A DNA stretch of 64,000 nt from Flavobacteriaceae bacterium UBA1682 (lineage in GTDB: Bacteria; Bacteroidota; Bacteroidia; Flavobacteriales; Flavobacteriaceae): contig DCKE01000026.1 of the NCBI GenBank assembly GCA_002320285.1, forward strand, positions 1 through 64,000, given 5' to 3'. Shown here one piece after another: positions 1-7,862 of this stretch. The translations under genes and the position numbers were made by a program. The notes under the pieces were generated by a model. It saw nothing but the letters and a program-made list of their open reading frames with translations. It did no database searches and was not told the origin of the DNA. Numbering within the stretch: position 1 is the first letter of the stretch; the number at the start of each line of letters is the position of its first letter.

Positions 1-156
1 ATTCCTTATTAGACCATATTAAACTATTTTGACAACAGAAGTCCCCATGCCTCTGCAGAATCCTTTAATGCGAAAATTAAAGCTTTTAGAACTCAGTTTA
101 GAGGAGTAAGAGATATAGAATTCTTCTTGTATAGATTGGTCAATATTTTTGTGTAA
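1..156 (+). pseudogene. Transposase C-terminal remnant (ISL3/ISAon1-like)
   Basis: Frame 1 reads a typical transposase C-terminus: YFDNRS, then ASAESFNAKIKAFR, FRGVRD and FFLYRL, ending at TAA 154-156. The AESFNAKIK and FRGVR block matches, as I recall it, DDE transposases of the ISL3/ISAon1 type common in Bacteroidota. The same frame has a TAG at 10-12, so the copy is either broken there or was shifted before the window. Only about 48 codons lie inside the window, so how much of the gene remains upstream is unknown. The repeat at 141-178 overlaps its last codons. Confidence 0.6.
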
Positions 157-178
157 ACACAACATTTAGGATTGATCC
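141..178 (+). repeat. 38-bp direct repeat, copy 1 (IS end)
   Basis: This 38-bp block matches 216-253 with 3 mismatches, all in the GTGTAA/CATACA section. It starts inside the last codons of the transposase remnant and continues past its stop codon, so it probably represents the right end of the insertion sequence. Confidence 0.65.
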
Positions 179-215
179 GTTTTTTTATACTTCCCCACAA
201 CATTATGTCTTGATC

Positions 216-253
216 CAATATTTTTGCATACACACAACATTTAGGATTGATCC
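216..253 (+). repeat. 38-bp direct repeat, copy 2 (IS end)
   Basis: Second copy, 75 bp after the first, ending in the same ATTTAGGATTGATCC. No transposase reading frame precedes this copy. It looks like a solo end or a partial duplication of the IS right end. A third, shorter TTGATCC lies at 210-216. Confidence 0.6.
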
Positions 254-369
254 TTCAGTAGCACGTTCACAGTAAATTGGTGTTGAATTTATTAAAGAGG
301 GGATAAGTATGGGATTACCTACGCTTCGCTGCGGTGTTCCCTGTAGGGGAGAGCGGTTCATATAAATGA

Positions 370-396
370 CACTGTTACGGCGTAACAGTGTTTTTT
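370..396 (+). terminator. Rho-independent terminator
   Basis: CACTGTTAC, loop GGC, GTAACAGTG is a perfect 9-bp stem followed by TTTTTT. It would stop plus-strand transcription leaving the IS remnant. Confidence 0.65.
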
Positions 397-443
397 GTTT
401 TTCAAAAATGTTGTTTCGAGCGAGCTCGACAACACTTTTATAA

Positions 444-471
444 AACAAAAAACCCGACCAAGGTCGGGTTT
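444..471 (-). terminator. Terminator of tRNA-Ser
   Basis: AAACCCGACC, loop of 2, GGTCGGGTTT is a perfect 10-bp stem. On the minus strand it is followed by a T-rich run (plus strand AAAACAAAA before it). It lies 8 bp past the 3' end of tRNA-Ser. Confidence 0.8.
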
Positions 472-479
472 CATTTTTA

Positions 480-567
480 TGGCGGAGAAAGAGGGATTCG
501 AACCCCCGGACCTGTTACAGTCAACAGTTTTCAAGACTGCCGCAATCGACCACTCTGCCATTTCTCC
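480..567 (-). tRNA. tRNA-Ser (UGA)
   Basis: The minus strand gives an 88-nt tRNA. The acceptor arm starts GGAGAAA at 567, the T arm has GGTTCGAATCC, and the 3' end is CTCCGCCA with CCA encoded at 480-482. The anticodon loop is CTTGAAA, giving anticodon TGA (serine). The long variable arm between the anticodon stem and T arm is the class II form expected for tRNA-Ser. It has its own promoter and terminator, so it is a single-gene unit. Confidence 0.95.
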
Positions 568-595
568 AGTGCAATTCATTGCTGTATTGCGAGTG

Positions 596-625
596 CAAAT
601 ATAGCGCTTTTTATGGGCTTTGCAA
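596..625 (-). promoter_or_regulatory. Bacteroidota-type promoter of tRNA-Ser
   Basis: On the minus strand TTG (623-625) is followed, after 19 bases, by TATATTTG (596-603). This is the known Bacteroidota sigma-ABfr form TTG-N19-21-TAnnTTTG. The expected start point lies about 20 bases before the mature tRNA 5' end at 567. Confidence 0.65.
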
Positions 626-962
626 ATCTTATATAGAAGTTTTTTGATGTTTTTTTGATGTGATTTACTAAGTTTTTAAGAATCAGTAGTATAATGATAT
701 TTTTTTTGTTGGGATTTAGAGAGGATTTTGATTTTAAGGTCAGTATTAGAACAATTTTTCCAGTAGCCGTAAGGAATGAACGCGTTTAGGAGGGGGTTTT
801 ACTATCGATCGAATAGGCGAAGTTGGGGTCAATTGGATAGTGCTAACCGAAAAAAAAACACAAAACAGAATAAATATCATAATGCCAATTAAATAGAACG
901 CGTAAATTTATATTGTTTTTGTATTGACGCATGGTCTAAACTGTAAACTTAGATGAGAATAT
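626..962. other. Intergenic, no gene seen
   Basis: AT-rich stretch with stops in all frames. I see no convincing gene, hairpin or repeat apart from the tRNA promoter at its left end. It must also hold the promoter of the SDR gene, which I cannot place. Confidence 0.5.
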
Positions 963-1733
963 ATGAAAAATTATAAGGAAAAGGTTATTTGGGTGATAGG
1001 CGCCTCTTCGGGCTTCGGTGAGGCACTGGCTTATCAATTTGCCAAACAAGGCGCAAACGTGATCTTATCGGCTCGTAGAACTCAAGAGCTGGAGCTTGTG
1101 CAGTCTAATATCAAAGATTCGCGCGTTTTGGTGTTGGATTTGTTGGAATCCTATAGTTTTGACGAGAAAGTAAAGGAGGCGATTAGCTTTTTTGGTTGCA
1201 TTGATATGGTTGTCCACTGTGGGGGGGTGGGACAGAATGGCACAGCTCTCGAAACGTCTGAAGAGGTAGCCAGAACCATTTTTGATACCAACTACTTTGG
1301 TGTGGTCGAACTAACGCGACATCTGTTACCTCATTTTATAGAACGCCGTCTCGGGCATATCGTCGTAGTGTCGGGGGTGTTGGCCCAGGTAGCCTTGCCA
1401 GGTCGTTCGTCGTATTGCGGTGCAAAAGCGGCACTACACGGTTACTTCAATAGTTTGCGTGCCGAGTTGGCTAGAATCCCAATAGATGTGACTATTTTAA
1501 TCCCCAGTTTTCTACAAACAGCCCTGACGAAAAAATCCCTTAATGAATTCGGACAAGCCTCAGGTAAAGAATCGGATGCACCAGGCTGTAAAGTCGACAA
1601 AGCCGCACAACAAGCCGTTAAGGCAATAGCCAAACGTAAATTTCAGTCTTATATAGGTAATTGGGATAAAGGGAAACTGATGTTAGTGCTGAATCGGTGG
1701 GTGCCTAATTTAGTTTTTTATTTAGTTCGTTAG
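963..1733 (+). CDS. SDR family oxidoreductase
   Basis: A 256-aa short-chain dehydrogenase/reductase of the classical type. The cofactor-binding glycine motif GASSGFG lies at residues 13-19. The catalytic set is N110, S137 (in VVVSG), Y151 and K155 (YCGAK), all in place. The usual NNAG turn reads HCGGVG near 85-90, a mild departure. The C-terminus has a hydrophobic tail (VLNRWVPNLVFYLV) like SDRs that associate with membranes, such as the DHRS7-like group. The substrate cannot be told from sequence. It stands alone; the next gene is 113 bp away. Confidence 0.88.
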   Translation: MKNYKEKVIWVIGASSGFGEALAYQFAKQGANVILSARRTQELELVQSNIKDSRVLVLDLLESYSFDEKVKEAISFFGCIDMVVHCGGVGQNGTALETSEEVARTIFDTNYFGVVELTRHLLPHFIERRLGHIVVVSGVLAQVALPGRSSYCGAKAALHGYFNSLRAELARIPIDVTILIPSFLQTALTKKSLNEFGQASGKESDAPGCKVDKAAQQAVKAIAKRKFQSYIGNWDKGKLMLVLNRWVPNLVFYLVR

Positions 1734-1846
1734 TCGTGATTTGATTTTCGTTAGTCGTATTCCTAAATTCGAATTTTGTTTTTTGGGTTGTTTTTTTAAT
1801 TGATAATCAGTATACTAGTATTGGTAAACAATTATGTTGGAACATT

Positions 1847-2209
1847 ATGAAAACACATAAGAATTTAGATGTATGGAATAAATCAATACAATTAGTCACC
1901 GATATATATATGATCACGAAAGACTTTCCTAGGGAGGAACTCTATGGATTGACCAATCAAATAAGGCGATCGGCTGTATCAATTCCGTCAAATATCTCAG
2001 AAGGATCAGCTAGGAAAGGGCCTAAAGAATATATTCAATTTTTATATATCGCTTTAGGTAGTAAAAATGAATTGGAAACACAAGTAATTATAGCTTTTAA
2101 CCTTGATTTTATTTCATTAGAACAGCAAGAGGAACTGTTGTTAAAAATCGAAAATATCGGAAAAATGTTGAGTGGGTTAATAAAATATATAAAAAGTAAG
2201 GAGATGTAA
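1847..2209 (+). CDS. Four-helix-bundle protein (23S rRNA intervening-sequence family)
   Basis: A 120-aa protein of the S23/IVP family. The core motif SIPSNISEG is at residues 45-53, after LTNQIRRSA, and an aromatic YIQFLYIALGS helix follows. The family forms pentameric four-helix bundles. It was first found inside 23S rRNA intervening sequences, but is often free-standing in Bacteroidota, as here, where no rRNA is near. Its molecular role is not known. A 14-bp tandem repeat and a terminator follow its stop codon. Confidence 0.92.
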   Translation: MKTHKNLDVWNKSIQLVTDIYMITKDFPREELYGLTNQIRRSAVSIPSNISEGSARKGPKEYIQFLYIALGSKNELETQVIIAFNLDFISLEQQEELLLKIENIGKMLSGLIKYIKSKEM

Positions 2210-2212
2210 TCT

Positions 2213-2253
2213 TTGCTGACTTTCGATTTCCGACTTTCGATTTCCGACTCCCG
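2213..2253. repeat. 14-bp tandem repeat (GACTTTCGATTTCC)
   Basis: About two and a half units of GACTTTCGATTTCC ending in GACTCCCGA, between the stop codon of the four-helix-bundle gene and its terminator. The unit length and wording resemble the larger array at 50336-50419. Confidence 0.6.
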
Positions 2254-2284
2254 AAAAAAAAACCCGCAAAAAGCGGGTCTTTAT
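2252..2284. terminator. Bidirectional terminator
   Basis: ACCCGC/GCGGGT stem (2262-2267 with 2273-2278). It is flanked by an A9 run on the left and a T-rich stretch on the right. It can end both the four-helix-bundle gene (+) and the rplT operon (-), which converge here. Confidence 0.7.
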
Positions 2285-2316
2285 ATTAAGTAAGATAAAT
2301 CAGATTTGACAAACGT

Positions 2317-2661
2317 TTATTTTATTTTCGTGATGATAGCTGAAAAAGCTTCAGGGTGGTTCATAGCTAAATCTGCAAGAACTTTACGGTTCAATTCGAT
2401 GTTGTTAGCTTTTACTTTCCCCATGAATTGTGAATAGCTTAAACCGTGAAGTCTAGCTCCAGCGTTTATACGCATAATCCACAATGCACGAAAGTTTCTC
2501 TTTTTTTGTTTTCTATCACGGTAAGCGTAAACCATGGCTTTTTCAACCGCGTTTTTAGCTACTGTCCAAACGTTTTTACGTCTTCCAAAGAAACCTTTGG
2601 CTTGCTTCAATATTCTTTTTCTTCGTGCTCTTGAAGCAACTGAATTTACTGATCTTGGCAT
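2317..2661 (-). CDS. rplT: 50S ribosomal protein L20
   Basis: A 114-aa protein starting MPRSVNSVASRARRKR, the standard L20 N-terminus. The basic helix (KQAKGFFGRRKNVW) and the globular C-terminus (INAGARLHGLSYSQFM) both match. L20 binds 23S rRNA early in large-subunit assembly and represses its own operon in several bacteria. It is the last gene of thrS-infC-rpmI-rplT. The 102-bp gap to rpmI is longer than the other gaps in the operon and contains a possible RNA structure. Confidence 0.97.
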   Translation of the reverse strand: MPRSVNSVASRARRKRILKQAKGFFGRRKNVWTVAKNAVEKAMVYAYRDRKQKKRNFRALWIMRINAGARLHGLSYSQFMGKVKANNIELNRKVLADLAMNHPEAFSAIITKIK

Positions 2662-2680
2662 ATTTTAAATGTATTTTTGT

Positions 2681-2727
2681 AGTGGGCGGTTTTTTTCAAA
2701 CACTTCTAAAGTTTTCTTTGCGCCACT
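2681..2727 (-). promoter_or_regulatory. Possible structured RNA element before rplT
   Basis: In the rpmI-rplT gap the transcript can pair AGTGG with CCACT (plus-strand 2723-2727 with 2681-2685). Two more CG pairs follow across a single bulged base. Inside lies a second small hairpin, AAAG-AAAA-CTTT (2708-2719). L20 is known to repress rpmI-rplT by binding mRNA that mimics rRNA in E. coli, so an autoregulatory site is conceivable. Only the pairing is seen; no known consensus was matched. Confidence 0.25.
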
Positions 2728-2763
2728 CCAGGGTTATTAAATGATGTTAACCGTAAACAACGA

Positions 2764-2961
2764 TTAGATTAATCTCAATTGTTGTTTAATGCTTTTCATA
2801 TCTGATTGGTGAACCAAACCAGAATGTGTTAAAGCTAATTTACGCTTTTTAGATTTTTTAGTCAAAATGTGACTTTTAAAAGCATGTTTTCTCTTAATCT
2901 TTCCAGAACCAGTCACTTGAAAGCGTTTCTTGGCACTAGATTTAGTTTTCATTTTAGGCAT
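2764..2961 (-). CDS. rpmI: 50S ribosomal protein L35
   Basis: A 65-aa, highly basic protein beginning MPKMKTKSSAKKRF and containing KIKRKHAFKSHILTKKS, the L35 signature. It is a structural protein of the large ribosomal subunit. Its length equals the family norm of about 65. It lies 61 bp after infC and 102 bp before rplT on the minus strand, the usual infC-rpmI-rplT order. Confidence 0.97.
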   Translation of the reverse strand: MPKMKTKSSAKKRFQVTGSGKIKRKHAFKSHILTKKSKKRKLALTHSGLVHQSDMKSIKQQLRLI

Positions 2962-3022
2962 TTTGTTCCTAGGTATTTGTGTTTATCTTACTTAATTATT
3001 TTGAAAATCCCGAATCGGAATT

Positions 3023-3577
3023 TTATTTTTTCTTTTTAGGAGCGATGAACATAGTCATTCTTTTTCCTTCTAGAACCGGCATGGATTCAACCTTACCAAA
3101 TTCCTCCAAATCTTGTGCTAATCTCAGCAATAGAATTTGTCCTTGATCTTTATAGATGATGGAACGTCCTTTAAAGAATACGAATGCTTTTAATTTAGAT
3201 CCCTCTTTAAGGAATTTAACCGCATTTTTCTTTTTAAATTCATAATCGTGTTCATCAGTCTGAGGTCCGAAACGAATCTCTTTTACCGTAATCTGTGTAG
3301 ATTTGGCTTTAAGCATTTTGTCCCGTTTCTTTTGCTCATAAAGAAATTTTTTGTAATCTATAATCTTACAAACGGGAGGCGCTGCATTGGGTGAAATTTC
3401 AACCAAGTCCAATTCTTGTTGCTCAGCCATCTGTAATGCTTGAGATGTTTTGTAAACACCTAATTCAACATTCTCTCCGACAAGTCGAACTTCAGGGACT
3501 CTAATTGCATTGTTAATACGATGCAAGTCTTTCTTTTCTACTCGGGGTTTCATCCCTCTATTATTTCTTATTGCTAT
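3023..3577 (-). CDS. infC: Translation initiation factor IF-3, likely AUA start
   Basis: IF-3 binds the 30S subunit and checks start codon and initiator tRNA pairing. The N domain (EVRLVGENVELGVYK), the linker (KIIDYKKFLYEQKKR) and the C domain (VKEIRFGPQTDEHDYEFK, then FFKGRSI) are all present. The first ATG is at 3553, but the frame stays open upstream and reads ATA-GCA-ATA-AGA-AAT-AAT-AGA-GGG before it. That encodes AIRNNRG, the N-terminus I recall for flavobacterial IF-3. This makes ATA at 3575-3577 the probable start, giving 184 aa. Rare starts (AUU in E. coli) are how IF-3 limits its own translation. The choice rests on remembered homologues. With the ATG at 3551-3553 the protein would be 176 aa. 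Confidence 0.93.
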   Translation of the reverse strand: MAIRNNRGMKPRVEKKDLHRINNAIRVPEVRLVGENVELGVYKTSQALQMAEQQELDLVEISPNAAPPVCKIIDYKKFLYEQKKRDKMLKAKSTQITVKEIRFGPQTDEHDYEFKKKNAVKFLKEGSKLKAFVFFKGRSIIYKDQGQILLLRLAQDLEEFGKVESMPVLEGKRMTMFIAPKKKK

Positions 3578-3594
3578 GGCCTTATAATTTTAGT

Positions 3595-3609
3595 GCTTGT
3601 TTGACAAGC
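3595..3609 (-). other. Hairpin between thrS and infC
   Basis: GCTTGT-TTG-ACAAGC is a perfect 6-bp stem with a 3-base loop, between the thrS stop and the proposed infC AUA start. It has no T-run, so it is not a terminator. It could be an mRNA processing or translation-control hairpin. Confidence 0.35.
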
Positions 3610-3623
3610 TGGTTATACTTTAT

Positions 3624-5570
3624 TTAAAACGGTTGAACAGAACGGTTTACTTCATCTTTTACAAGTTGAATAAATTCTTCTATTTTCATCGTCTGATTTG
3701 ACTTTCCATCATCTCCGTGTCTACGCACAGAAACCGTTCCATTTCGCTCTTCTTCTTCTCCTACAATCAGCATAAACGGGTACTTTTGAACTTCTGCCTC
3801 TCTAATCTTTCTACCAATCGTTTCATTTCGGTGATCGTTCAGGGCGCGAATTTCGTCATTTTCTAGCAAATCTAAAACTTTTTTAGCATATATTTCATAT
3901 TTCTCACTCAAAGACAGTATGATAGCCTGATTCGGCATCAACCAAAGTGGGAAATTTCCTGCTGTATGCTCTAAAAGAATAGCGATAAAACGTTCCATCG
4001 AACCAAAAGGTGCTCTGTGAATCATCACCGGACGGTGCAATTCATTGTCAGAACCTTTATAAGTCAAGTCAAAACGCTCTGGTAAATTGTAATCCACCTG
4101 AATGGTTCCCAATTGCCAGTTTCTTCCCAAGGCATCCTTAACCATAAAGTCTAACTTAGGACCGTAGAAGGCAGCTTCGCCTGTTTCGATCACATAGTTT
4201 AAACCTTTGTCTCTGGCGGCATTGATAATCGCTTGTTCCGCTTTTTCCCAGTTTTCTAAAGAACCGATATACTTATCTGGTGTGTTCAAATCACGTACAG
4301 ATACTTGTGCTGTAAAGTTCTCGAAGCCCAAAGAGCTGAAAACGTATAAAACCAAGTCTATTACTTTTTTGAACTCTTCATCCAATTGATCTGGAGTACA
4401 GAAAATATGGGCATCATCTTGAGTGAAGCCTCTCACACGAGTTAAACCGTGTAATTCACCAGATTGTTCGTATCTATAAACGGTACCAAATTCAGCATAT
4501 CTCTTTGGTAGGTCTTTATACGACCAAGGTTTGGTATTGTAAATCTCACAATGGTGAGGACAGTTCATCGGTTTTAATAAAAACTCTTCTCCTTCTACAG
4601 GAGTGTGTATCGGTTGGAAGCTGTCTGCACCGTATTTGGCGTAATGGCCAGAGGTAACATACAATTCCTTTTGTCCGATATGTGGTGTTACTACTTGTTC
4701 GTAACCGGCTTTTTTCTGAGCTTTTCTCAAGAATTGTTCCAGACGATCGCGCAAAGCAGCTCCTTTAGGTAACCACAACGGTAAACCCTGACCTACTTTT
4801 TGTGAAAAAGCAAACAATTCTAATTCTTTACCTAGTTTTCGGTGATCGCGTTTTTTAGCTTCCTCTAATAGGGCTAAATATTCGGTTAAGTCTTTCTGTT
4901 TTGGAAATGAAATGCCGTAAACACGTGTTAACTGTTTGTTTTTCTCATCACCTCTCCAATAAGCCCCAGCAATGGAAAGTACTTTAAAAGCTTTGATGAT
5001 ACCGGTGTTTGGAATATGACCTCCACGACATAAGTCTGTAAAAGTAGCGTGGTCACAGAAGGTAATTGTACCGTCTGCTAAATTTTCGATCAACTCAACC
5101 TTATAAGGGTTTTCCTCTTTTTTATAAAACTCCAATGCTTCCGCCTTAGTAGCAGAACGCATAGAGAATTCGTGTTTTCCTCGAGCGATTTCGAGTACTT
5201 TATCTTCAATTTTTTTGAAATCGGCATCGGTGACTTTGTGGTCTCCAAAATCTACATCATAGTAGAATCCGTTTTCAATGGCAGGTCCGATGGTCAATTT
5301 GATACCTGGATACAATTCTTGCAAGGCTTGTGCCATAACGTGAGAAGTAGAATGCCAAAAAGCTTTTTTACCCTCAGCATCATTCCAGCTAAATAAAACT
5401 AAACTACCGTCGGTCGTCAGTGGTGTGGTCGTTTCGATGGTGGTACCATTGAAGTTTGCAGAAATGATATTTCTGGCTAAACCTTCGCTTATACTTTGTG
5501 CAACATCAAAAGGAGTACTTCCTGAAGAAAACTCCTTCACTGAACCGTCTGGTAATGTAATTTTTATCAT
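3624..5570 (-). CDS. thrS: Threonine--tRNA ligase
   Basis: A 648-aa class II aminoacyl-tRNA synthetase that charges tRNA-Thr. In order: an N-terminal TGS domain (about 1-60), the second additional editing domain with HSTSHVMAQAL near residue 73 and GGHIPNTG near 185, the catalytic core with the zinc and ATP region LLKPMNCPHHC and RGFTQDDAHIFC, and the anticodon-binding domain (about 545-648). Length matches the family (E. coli 642). It heads thrS-infC-rpmI-rplT, with a clear promoter about 25 bp upstream, so the leader is very short and leaves no room for a T-box or operator. Confidence 0.98.
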   Translation of the reverse strand: MIKITLPDGSVKEFSSGSTPFDVAQSISEGLARNIISANFNGTTIETTTPLTTDGSLVLFSWNDAEGKKAFWHSTSHVMAQALQELYPGIKLTIGPAIENGFYYDVDFGDHKVTDADFKKIEDKVLEIARGKHEFSMRSATKAEALEFYKKEENPYKVELIENLADGTITFCDHATFTDLCRGGHIPNTGIIKAFKVLSIAGAYWRGDEKNKQLTRVYGISFPKQKDLTEYLALLEEAKKRDHRKLGKELELFAFSQKVGQGLPLWLPKGAALRDRLEQFLRKAQKKAGYEQVVTPHIGQKELYVTSGHYAKYGADSFQPIHTPVEGEEFLLKPMNCPHHCEIYNTKPWSYKDLPKRYAEFGTVYRYEQSGELHGLTRVRGFTQDDAHIFCTPDQLDEEFKKVIDLVLYVFSSLGFENFTAQVSVRDLNTPDKYIGSLENWEKAEQAIINAARDKGLNYVIETGEAAFYGPKLDFMVKDALGRNWQLGTIQVDYNLPERFDLTYKGSDNELHRPVMIHRAPFGSMERFIAILLEHTAGNFPLWLMPNQAIILSLSEKYEIYAKKVLDLLENDEIRALNDHRNETIGRKIREAEVQKYPFMLIVGEEEERNGTVSVRRHGDDGKSNQTMKIEEFIQLVKDEVNRSVQPF

Positions 5571-5596
5571 AATTAACTTTAAAATAATATAAGGTG

Positions 5597-5627
5597 CAAA
5601 TATACTGTTTTTACTCTATCCGTACAA
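5597..5627 (-). promoter_or_regulatory. Promoter of the thrS operon
   Basis: On the minus strand TTG (5625-5627), 20 bases, TATATTTG (5597-5604): an exact Bacteroidota vegetative promoter. It gives a leader of only about 20 nt to the thrS ATG at 5570. Confidence 0.75.
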
Positions 5628-5790
5628 CTTTATAGCGCAGCAAGATCGTTGATTTAGCGTCAAAAATAAGTATTTTCTGCCTTTGTAGGCATTATCGATT
5701 TAATTTTCTAAAAGAAAACTTAAAAAAACGGTCAAATTCAAGGTGGTTTTGTTTTTAAATTGTTATTTTACGACCTAATTTTAAAGGACT

Positions 5791-6765
5791 TTGAACGAAT
5801 TTTCTATTATAATTTACGATGGGTCTCATTTTGAGGAATGGAATAATTTTATTGCCAAGGCAAAAAATGCAACTTTTTTGTTTCATCGAGATTTTATGGA
5901 GTATCATCGGGATCGATTTAACGATTATTCGTTGATGGTTTATAAGCGGGATGTTTTGGTTGCAGTTTTACCAGCTACGGTTGAAAAGGATGTGGTGACC
6001 TCGCATGCAGGTTTAACTTATGGAGGTTTGATTTGTGCGTCAAACATCAGGTCGCAGACTTTTTTTGACGCATTTGCGAAAGTATTGGAATTTTTGGAGC
6101 AGCGTCAGATCAGTAATCTGGAAATTAAGGTAATACCGAAGATATACAATACGGATTTCGCCGATGAACTCGAGTATATTGCTTTTGTGACTGATGCGGC
6201 TTTAATGCGTCGGGATTTGTTGTCTGTTGTCAATCTGGCAAAACCGATAAGTTTTGTTAATAATAAAAAGTCTGAAATAAAGAAGGCGATCAAGAATCAG
6301 TTGACTGTATTGGAAACGGACGATATGAGGGATTTTTGGGAGCAAATACTAGTGCCGAATTTGCAGCGTAAATATCAAAAATTGCCTGTCCATACTTTGG
6401 AGGAAATTCGGACATTAAAAGGTTTTTTTTCTAATCAAATTCGGCAGTTTAACGTATATTCCGATCGGATTATTGGTGGAGCTACGGTTTTTGTAACGGA
6501 AACTACGGCACATGTTCAATACATTTCGGGATTGGATAATTATAATAATTTGGGGGGATTGGATTTACTCCATGCGCATTTGATCGAAAACGTATTTGCC
6601 GACAAGCAATTTTTTGACTTCGGCATTAGTAACGTGGAAGAGGGGCGCAAGCTGAACAAGGGTTTATTGTACTGGAAAGAGGGGTTTGGTGCTCGAGCTG
6701 TGGTTCAAAATTTTTATCGAATTAAAACTACAAACCATTTAAAATTGAAACAGCTATGGATTTAA
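5791..6765 (+). CDS. GNAT/FemAB-like acyltransferase
   Basis: A 324-aa protein resembling the GNAT-fold, FemAB-like acyltransferases found in flavobacterial surface-polysaccharide clusters. The visible marks are an N-terminal NATFLFHRDFMEYH block and a C-terminal GNAT half with GGATVFV, YISGLDNYNNLGG and FDFGISNVEEGR. A role in acylating an amino sugar is inferred from the next gene, a sugar aminotransferase with which it overlaps by 10 bp. The start used is TTG; no better ATG lies nearby and the N-terminus fits the family. It opens a four-gene sugar cluster. Confidence 0.75.
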   Translation: MNEFSIIIYDGSHFEEWNNFIAKAKNATFLFHRDFMEYHRDRFNDYSLMVYKRDVLVAVLPATVEKDVVTSHAGLTYGGLICASNIRSQTFFDAFAKVLEFLEQRQISNLEIKVIPKIYNTDFADELEYIAFVTDAALMRRDLLSVVNLAKPISFVNNKKSEIKKAIKNQLTVLETDDMRDFWEQILVPNLQRKYQKLPVHTLEEIRTLKGFFSNQIRQFNVYSDRIIGGATVFVTETTAHVQYISGLDNYNNLGGLDLLHAHLIENVFADKQFFDFGISNVEEGRKLNKGLLYWKEGFGARAVVQNFYRIKTTNHLKLKQLWI

Positions 6766-7859
6766 TTCCGTTTTTAAACTTACAGAAGATCAATCAGCCT
6801 TTTGAAGAAGCTTTTTTGGATAAGACGAAACAGCTTTTCGAAAAAGGATGGTTTGTGCTCGGTGATGAAGTGATGAATTTTGAGCATGACTTTGCCAAGT
6901 ATTGTCGTGTACCTTTTTGTGTTGGCGTGGGGAATGGCTTGGATGCCTTAATGTTGATTTTCAGGGCTTACGTAGCTATGGGTAAACTGCATAAAGGAGA
7001 CGAGGTTATTGTTCCTGCAAATACGTATATAGCCAGTATTTTAGCCTTGATTCACAATGATTTAATTCCAGTGTTGGCAGAACCGGATTTGGATACCTAC
7101 AATTTGTCTTTAGACTCCGTTAAGGAGAAGATAACCGATAAAACCAAGGCTATTTTAATGGTGCATCTTTATGGGCAGATTTCTGAAGCTCAGGAGATGG
7201 TAGATTTTGCACATCAAAACAATTTGCTTTTGATTGAAGACGCTGCTCAAGCACACGGCGCTGTTTCTGGAGAGCGCTATGCGGGGTCGATTGGCGATGC
7301 CGCGGGATTTAGTTTTTATCCGGGTAAAAATCTTGGCGCCTTGGGAGATGCGGGTTGTGTAACGACTCACGATGCACTACTTGCCGAAAAAATTAGAATT
7401 TTGAGGAATTACGGTTCAGAAATTAAATATCAAAATAAATTATTGGGTTTTAACTCGCGTTTAGACGAGATTCAAGCGGCTTTTTTAAATGTTAAGTTGC
7501 CTTTTTTAAACCAACACAACCACGAACGTCAAATCATCGCTCACCGATATTTGACAGAAATCGATAATTACAAGATTATTTTACCCAAAGTAGTTGATCG
7601 AAAAGCGCATGTTTTTCATCTGTTTGTCGTGCGGGTTTCTGATCGAATTGCATTTCAGAATTTTTTGTTGAAAAACGACATACAGACCCTGATACATTAC
7701 CCCATACCACCACATCATCAAAAGGCGATGGCTTCGCATCGAAAAATGCATTTACCCGTGACGGAACTCATCCATCAAGAAGTGGTTAGTATACCGATGA
7801 GCCCGGTGTTGACGGAAGAAGAAATAACTCATATTATCGATGTTATAAACAGCTATTAA
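6756..7859 (+). CDS. DegT/DnrJ/EryC1-type sugar aminotransferase (FdtB/WecE-like)
   Basis: A 367-aa PLP enzyme that transaminates keto sugars bound to nucleotides. The PLP lysine is K191 in SFYPGKNLGALGDAG. The PLP-ring aspartate is D162 in IEDAAQAHGA. The substrate-side motif VPANTYIAS is at 86-94. Length is typical of the family. It overlaps the upstream acyltransferase by 10 bp and is followed 3 bp later by a Wzx-like flippase. With the FdtA-like gene at 9230 this suggests synthesis of a 3-amino-3,6-dideoxyhexose (Fuc3NAc/Qui3NAc type). The exact sugar is inference. Confidence 0.9.
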   Translation: MDLIPFLNLQKINQPFEEAFLDKTKQLFEKGWFVLGDEVMNFEHDFAKYCRVPFCVGVGNGLDALMLIFRAYVAMGKLHKGDEVIVPANTYIASILALIHNDLIPVLAEPDLDTYNLSLDSVKEKITDKTKAILMVHLYGQISEAQEMVDFAHQNNLLLIEDAAQAHGAVSGERYAGSIGDAAGFSFYPGKNLGALGDAGCVTTHDALLAEKIRILRNYGSEIKYQNKLLGFNSRLDEIQAAFLNVKLPFLNQHNHERQIIAHRYLTEIDNYKIILPKVVDRKAHVFHLFVVRVSDRIAFQNFLLKNDIQTLIHYPIPPHHQKAMASHRKMHLPVTELIHQEVVSIPMSPVLTEEEITHIIDVINSY

Positions 7860-7862
7860 CTA

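Noticed and set aside
358..636. Several open frames over 358-636 on both strands (one with the GERGIRTPGP wording)
   Set aside because: They read through tRNA-Ser and its terminator. The GxRGIRTP phrase is a well-known artefact of translating tRNA-Ser.
1442..1633. Opposite-strand frames inside the SDR, thrS, clpC, gyrA and other genes
   Set aside because: They are antisense shadows with no motif, start signal or homology; the plus-sense genes are clear.
3595..3609. A terminator between thrS and infC
   Set aside because: The stem has no T-run and lies within a conserved operon.
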